Shown here: piece by piece, positions 8,323 through 10,718 of the stretch
How positions within the stretch are numbered: the first letter of the stretch is position 1
Layout of the letters: each line of letters opens with the position of its first letter
NCBI RefSeq assembly: GCF_028618695.1
Contig: NZ_JAQIVI010000006.1
Span: 29,830 to 40,547, forward strand
DNA: 10,718 nucleotides
Reading direction: 5' to 3'
Source: Natrinema soli
GTDB taxonomy: Archaea > Halobacteriota > Halobacteria > Halobacteriales > Natrialbaceae
Notes under the pieces: generated by a model
Database searches by the model: none
The model's input: the letters and a program-made list of their open reading frames with translations, nothing else
What the model was told of the DNA's origin: nothing
Made by a program: the position numbers and the translations under genes

Positions 8323-9040
8323 CAAAGGAATGGGGAGGTATGCAGAAAGAGAGGTGTGCGCGACGGGTAGTGAGACGTGGAGAGTTCAGATGGCAAGGGA
8401 AGGTGTATGTATCAGAAACTGGAGGTGCGGTTTGGAGGAGTGTGCGGACTCGAGAATGGAGGGATTGAGTTGGGTGTAGAACGGGTGGAAGGCAGGGGCA
8501 GTAACAAGGGGGTAGTCGGAAGGGGAATGAGAGAGGAGTGAGAAGCATTTTAGAACACGATCAGTGGGAGAGTGAAGAGCGGTAGAGAGGTGGGAGGGGA
8601 CGGGGTGTGAGACAAGGTAATAGATGTGAGAGAAAGTTGAGAAGAGAGCAGAATGTGAGGAGCCAATAGAGAAAGAAGAGGGGTGGGAGAAATAGAGAGA
8701 GGATGGTGCTCGAGGCGAGAGGGAGAACAGAGAGGGAGGTCTGGAGAACGAGTGAAGAGCGGAGAACAGGGTGGAGTGTGGTGATCGGAGTGGAGGGGAG
8801 TGGGGTAGAGGACTGGAGCAAGGGACTGGAGATGAAGCTGAGGAGAGGTGAGAGAGGGGGGAACGTACAGGTTAGGAGCCAGGCCGTGACGGGGAGTTTG
8901 GGGGGAGCTCGAGGATAGAGCGGACCTAGAAGGGGTGGTGACGGAGGGTGGGTTGCTCTCCTCGAGGGGAGGGATGTGGCCGTGGACGAGGACGTCGACG
9001 GTGAGGTGGGACTCGAGGGCGGTGGTGAGTGAAGAGCAGC
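8323..9040 (+). other. Long purine-rich (G+A) non-coding block
   Basis: The plus strand is dominated by G and A. In 8521-8880, counted by hand, 288 of 360 bases are purines and only 27 are C. Open frames exist on both strands but consist of monotonous Gly/Arg/Glu or Ser/Pro/Leu strings typical of such composition, without domains, ribosome binding sites or a codon third-position pattern. Short words recur, including AGTGAAGAGC at 8571, 8751 and 9028. From about 8990 onward the composition becomes more mixed (GGACGAGGACGTCGACGG). It may be an untranslated RNA, a triplex or R-loop-prone spacer, or DNA shaped by a strand-biased mutation process. Confidence 0.65.
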
Positions 9041-9043
9041 TAG

Positions 9044-9128
9044 GAGGACATCAGGGTAGATGATCGTGATGGTGGTGTACGTAGAGTGGCAGGGAAGACG
9101 TCAGGCTAGGTGATCGCGACGGCAGTGT
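9044..9128 (+). repeat. Imperfect tandem repeat with 50-base period
   Basis: Unit one (9044-9078) and unit two (9094-9128) align without gaps over 35 bases with eight differences, sharing the words TCAGG, TAG and TGATCG. Six of the eight differences are transitions. The units lie directly upstream of the zinc-ribbon gene, so they may be operators or the trace of a local duplication. No TATA box is evident between them. Confidence 0.6.
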
Positions 9129-9131
9129 TGT

Positions 9132-9152
9132 TCACCCACCTGAGAGGGGTGA
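9132..9152 (+). promoter_or_regulatory. Ribosome binding site of the zinc-ribbon gene within a hairpin
   Basis: GAGGGGTGA at 9144-9152 is close to the ideal Shine-Dalgarno sequence and lies eight bases before the ATG at 9161. Its GGGTGA (9147-9152) is complementary to TCACCC at 9132-9137, with a nine-base loop. In a transcript starting upstream, this hairpin would hide the ribosome binding site. Regulation by it is inference. Confidence 0.5.
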
Positions 9153-9160
9153 GTTGGGAT

Positions 9161-9721
9161 ATGAGCTGGACTGACCAACACCAGACGGAAGAGGCAGCGG
9201 ACGACGACCAGATCCTGAGCGAGGAATTCGACAACTGGGTTCGAGAAGGAGCAGCGCTAGATGAGGAAGACGAATCGGAGGCAGACCAAGCTGATACCAC
9301 AGTGGACGAAGCCGAGAGTTCAGCCGAGGATAGTGAGGAGAGCAGTGAGGGTGAACCGGCTGGGGCAGCATCGATGAGACCGGGTACTGTCTTGAGGCAG
9401 GGATCGGACGAGCCGCTGATGATGAACCAGTGCCCGCGGTGTGATGGTCGGAAATTCGTCTCGAAGAAGCTCGTGTACGAGGAGTTCCACTACAGCGAAG
9501 GGGGCGAGCTCGAGGGGCACCAGAACAGAGTTCGAGCTGAGTTCGAGTACACGTGTCTCGAGTGCCAGGAACGGTTCCACGAATTGCCGAGGGGTGCGCG
9601 ATCGTACTACTCGGAAGTGGCGGTGCTACGGCAGGATCTACGCCAAGCGATACGAGTACAGCTGCGAGCATGGGGCAGTTCGATGAAGTCCTGGATGCGG
9701 AAGCCGTACAGAAGAGGGTAG
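9161..9721 (+). CDS. Acidic zinc-ribbon protein of unknown function
   Basis: A 186-residue protein starting MSWTDQHQTEEAADDD. The ATG at 9161 is chosen over the in-frame ATG at 9110 because of the ribosome binding site eight bases upstream and because the extra 17 residues would be encoded by the tandem repeat. Residues 1-80 are an Asp/Glu/Ser-rich tail, probably disordered. Residues 91-94 (CPRC) and 132-135 (CLEC) form the two halves of a zinc ribbon of the kind found in transcription and replication accessory proteins. A basic helical tail follows, ending KSWMRKPYRRG. From about 9620 to 9680 the codon third-position G/C signal weakens in this frame and is stronger in the +1 frame, so the 3' end may carry a frameshift or be decaying. 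I do not recognise the family. It is the only believable gene between 7.9 and 10.7 kb. Confidence 0.7.
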   Translation: MSWTDQHQTEEAADDDQILSEEFDNWVREGAALDEEDESEADQADTTVDEAESSAEDSEESSEGEPAGAASMRPGTVLRQGSDEPLMMNQCPRCDGRKFVSKKLVYEEFHYSEGGELEGHQNRVRAEFEYTCLECQERFHELPRGARSYYSEVAVLRQDLRQAIRVQLRAWGSSMKSWMRKPYRRG

Positions 9722-9929
9722 AGAGCCGGTGCGGTTTGAGATAGTGGAAGGATGAGAGTAGTGGAGTGAGTGTGGAGCAGCGAGCAGAGGAGGACCGCAC
9801 CGCACAGTACCGCCCTCCCACGGGCACCCGCCCACCTCCAGGTTCCGGGCTGCTCGCTCTCTTCGAGCTCGCTGTGCTGCCGGGCTTTCCCCCAGTGTGT
9901 AAGGTTGGTCCCTCTCAGTCTGGTGGTCT
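9722..9929. other. Intergenic stretch: short purine-rich piece then C/T-rich low-complexity DNA
   Basis: Bases about 9722-9790 are purine-rich like the block left of the zinc-ribbon gene. Bases about 9795-9895 switch to C- and T-rich sequence (GCACCCGCCCACCTCC, GCTCGCTCTCTTCGAGCTCG). No gene with a credible start or domain is seen on either strand. Confidence 0.5.
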
Positions 9930-10119
9930 TACTACTCAAAAGCGATCCAGGTGTTGGACAGCTGGAACAGCGGTATTCGTGGGTGACAATCGAGACAGCA
10001 GTCCGAGTGTTGGACAGTTGAAGCAGATCTGGCGGGGCGAGCACGTCCAACTCGAGCGAAACACGGATCCATCGGCCCGAGGGAAAGGCGGGTTCTATTG
10101 CCGTATTACTGAAATCTAA
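9930..10119 (+). pseudogene. Possible gene remnant with a duplicated P-x-VGQL segment
   Basis: Two neighbouring stretches translate to related peptides in different frames: PGVGQLEQRYSW (from 9948) and PSVGQLKQIW (from 10004). The second continues as RGEHVQLERNTDPSARG and ends GGFYCRITEI before a TAA at 10117-10119, and it looks coding-like. The open frame reaches back to a GTG at 9766, but its first half looks like composition noise and has no ribosome binding site. This could be the decayed 3' end of a gene with a frameshift, or a short repeat that happens to translate well. No family is recognised. Confidence 0.3.
9951..10051. repeat. GTGTTGGACAG direct repeats plus inverted GTCCAAC
   Basis: GTGTTGGACAG occurs at 9951-9961 and 10007-10017, each followed by a related TGGAACAG or TGAAGCAG. 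GTCCAAC at 10045-10051 is the inverted copy of the GTTGGAC core. The starts of the direct copies are 56 bases apart. They could be protein-binding sites or the product of a short coding duplication. Confidence 0.45.
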
Positions 10120-10120
10120 A

Positions 10121-10190
10121 CTATCTCACCCGTGAGTAAAATATTATTAAAAAGAACACGTCTCGAGTGAAAACGGAGGATCCTCCAGCG
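10121..10190 (+). promoter_or_regulatory. AT-rich promoter-like segment flanked by palindromes
   Basis: CTCAC-cc-GTGAG (10125-10136) is followed by AAAATATTATTAAAAAG (from 10138), the most AT-rich run in the right part and a plausible archaeal TATA element for rightward transcription. About 30 bases further lies the perfect 12-base palindrome GGAGGATCCTCC (10175-10186). No convincing gene follows. GTG 10167 and ATG 10240 open frames of only 68 and 64 codons without domains. The segment may drive an untranslated RNA. Confidence 0.4.
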
Positions 10191-10513
10191 GCGGGCTCTC
10201 CGGCGCATCGTTTCGGACGACACGCTATCGAGGACGTGGATGACCGACGAGTTCGATATCGGTGGTCAACGGGAAACTCGAGAAGGCAGAACACGCGAGG
10301 CGAGGAAGACGCAGGAGGGTGGTACACTGGTACGTGGGGAGAGACGATTACGATGTTGCGGGAGTGCGGGTAGGTACGTGAGTGTCTTGGGCTACGTAGG
10401 GCAGGGTGAGGGGAAGATCGTGACGGAGAGATGAAGGTAGAGGGATGGTTGTGAGGGAGACGACGTCGTTGAGGGGGATGACTCGAGAAGAGAGGGAGAG
10501 AGGAGTATACTAC
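10191..10513 (+). other. Second purine-rich non-coding block
   Basis: From about 10260 to 10510 the plus strand is again G- and A-rich, for example GAGAGATGAAGGTAGAGGGA. Neither strand holds a believable gene. The 173-residue minus-strand frame here is a Ser/Pro/Arg-rich composition artefact. Like the first block, it follows an AT-rich, palindrome-containing segment. Confidence 0.5.
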
Positions 10514-10718
10514 CACCGAAAGCCCTCGGCCGCTCGGCATCCCGCGCCTCGCTGCGCGCCTCACTCCCTCGCTGTGCTCGGTTGTTGCGGTGCTTGCGTC
10601 GGCGGGGGACGACCGAGTCGACCTCGCCCTTTCGAAGCCCACCAGGCTGGGTTGAAGGTGGGGATGCTGTAGCTATCCCTCGACTGGTGTGAACGAGACG
10701 GCACGCCCCGCTCGCCTT
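10514..10718. other. GC-rich low-complexity segment and right edge
   Basis: Bases 10514-10590 are repeats of CTCG- and CGCTG-type words (CCTCGCTGCGCGCCTCACTC), a style of degenerate tract I associate with haloarchaeal gene ends. The strand bias reverses here to C/T. At 10662-10678 GGATGCT and AGCTATCC form an imperfect palindrome. No gene is supported up to the edge. A gene entering from the right cannot be excluded. Confidence 0.4.

Larger units (their letters stand above)
7882..8330. other. Gene-free AT-richer region with palindromes and iteron-like motifs; candidate replication origin
   Basis: No convincing gene is present on either strand. Compared with its neighbours the stretch is rich in A and T (for example 7990-8030 and 8130-8160) and dense in short inverted repeats: 8007-8021, 8109-8123 and 8309-8322, plus four copies of the motif CYCGTCGRGCAT. 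Iterons, palindromes and an easily melted segment beside replication genes are the usual layout of plasmid and viral origins. Origin function is inferred from this layout and from the adjacent primase pair. No clear T-rich terminator follows the primase genes. The TATA-like AATATATTTATT near 8003-8014 could instead be a promoter. Confidence 0.5.

Noticed and set aside
8180..8479. 99-codon plus-strand frame (TTG start; inner ATG 8260 region MPDGILKRYEAAKQ)
   Set aside because: It runs through the iteron-like repeats, has no ribosome binding site, uses codons unlike the real genes and then enters the purine-rich block. Its second half is composition-driven.
8561..8821. 86-codon minus-strand frame rich in Leu/Ser/Pro resembling a membrane protein
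   Set aside because: The hydrophobic look comes from reading a C/T-rich strand. No start signal and no codon third-position preference.
8920..9027. Minus-strand peptide with LTVDVLVHGHIPPLEES, resembling a phosphoesterase motif
   Set aside because: The frame is closed by stops within a few dozen codons on both sides and lacks a start. Probably chance in C-rich strand sequence, at best a fossil.
9607..10050. 147-codon minus-strand frame
   Set aside because: It overlaps the real zinc-ribbon gene antisense, and the remainder is low-complexity. No ribosome binding site or domain.
10121..10642. 173-codon minus-strand frame
   Set aside because: Ser/Pro/Arg-rich translation of the complement of a purine-rich tract, with no domain, no start signal and no codon pattern.

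Overview
The window looks like an accessory replicon, or an integrated plasmid or virus-like element, of a haloarchaeon (class Halobacteria). The predicted proteins are strongly acidic (long Asp/Glu-rich linkers). Codon third positions in the real genes favour G/C. CTCGAG and TCGA-type words are everywhere, and two start codons follow near-perfect GGAGGTGA or GGAGG ribosome binding sites. No rRNA, tRNA, CRISPR array or recognisable transposase is visible.

Left part (1-7881): four tightly packed plus-strand genes. A small acidic helix-hairpin-helix (HhH) protein overlaps by 14 bases a 1519-residue membrane-anchored HerA/VirD4-class ATPase. That ATPase carries a PH-like domain near its N-terminus and, after the motor, a winged helix and a probable PD-(D/E)xK nuclease-like domain. 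After a 94-base gap with its own strong ribosome binding site come two genes overlapping by 8 bases. The first has all three motifs of an archaeo-eukaryotic primase catalytic subunit (PriS-type). The second ends in a four-cysteine domain that reads as the iron-sulfur C-terminal domain of a primase large subunit (PriL-CTD). The pair looks like a two-gene version of the plasmid primase-polymerases in which the same two domains are fused.

Middle (7882-8330): a gene-free, AT-richer stretch directly downstream of the primase genes. It holds four copies of a 12-base near-palindromic motif (CYCGTCGRGCAT, three direct and one inverted) and three other short palindromes. It is the best candidate here for a replication origin or the binding region of an element-encoded regulator.

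Right part (8330-10718): mostly non-coding and unusual. The plus strand is about 80% purine over hundreds of bases (8521-8880 counted by hand), has very few C residues, and holds no credible gene on either strand. One believable gene lies here, an acidic zinc-ribbon protein (9161-9721). It is preceded by a 50-base-period tandem repeat and a hairpin that would cover its ribosome binding site. Past it lie possible remains of a decayed gene, an AT-rich promoter-like segment with palindromes, another purine-rich block, and a GC-rich low-complexity segment at the right edge.

Taken together this is probably the replication and DNA-handling core of a mobile element: primase pair, candidate origin, DNA-pumping ATPase with a nuclease-like tail, and a possible DNA-binding accessory protein. 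No relaxase, integrase, capsid or partition gene is visible, so whether it is a conjugative plasmid, an integrative element or a virus cannot be settled from this window.
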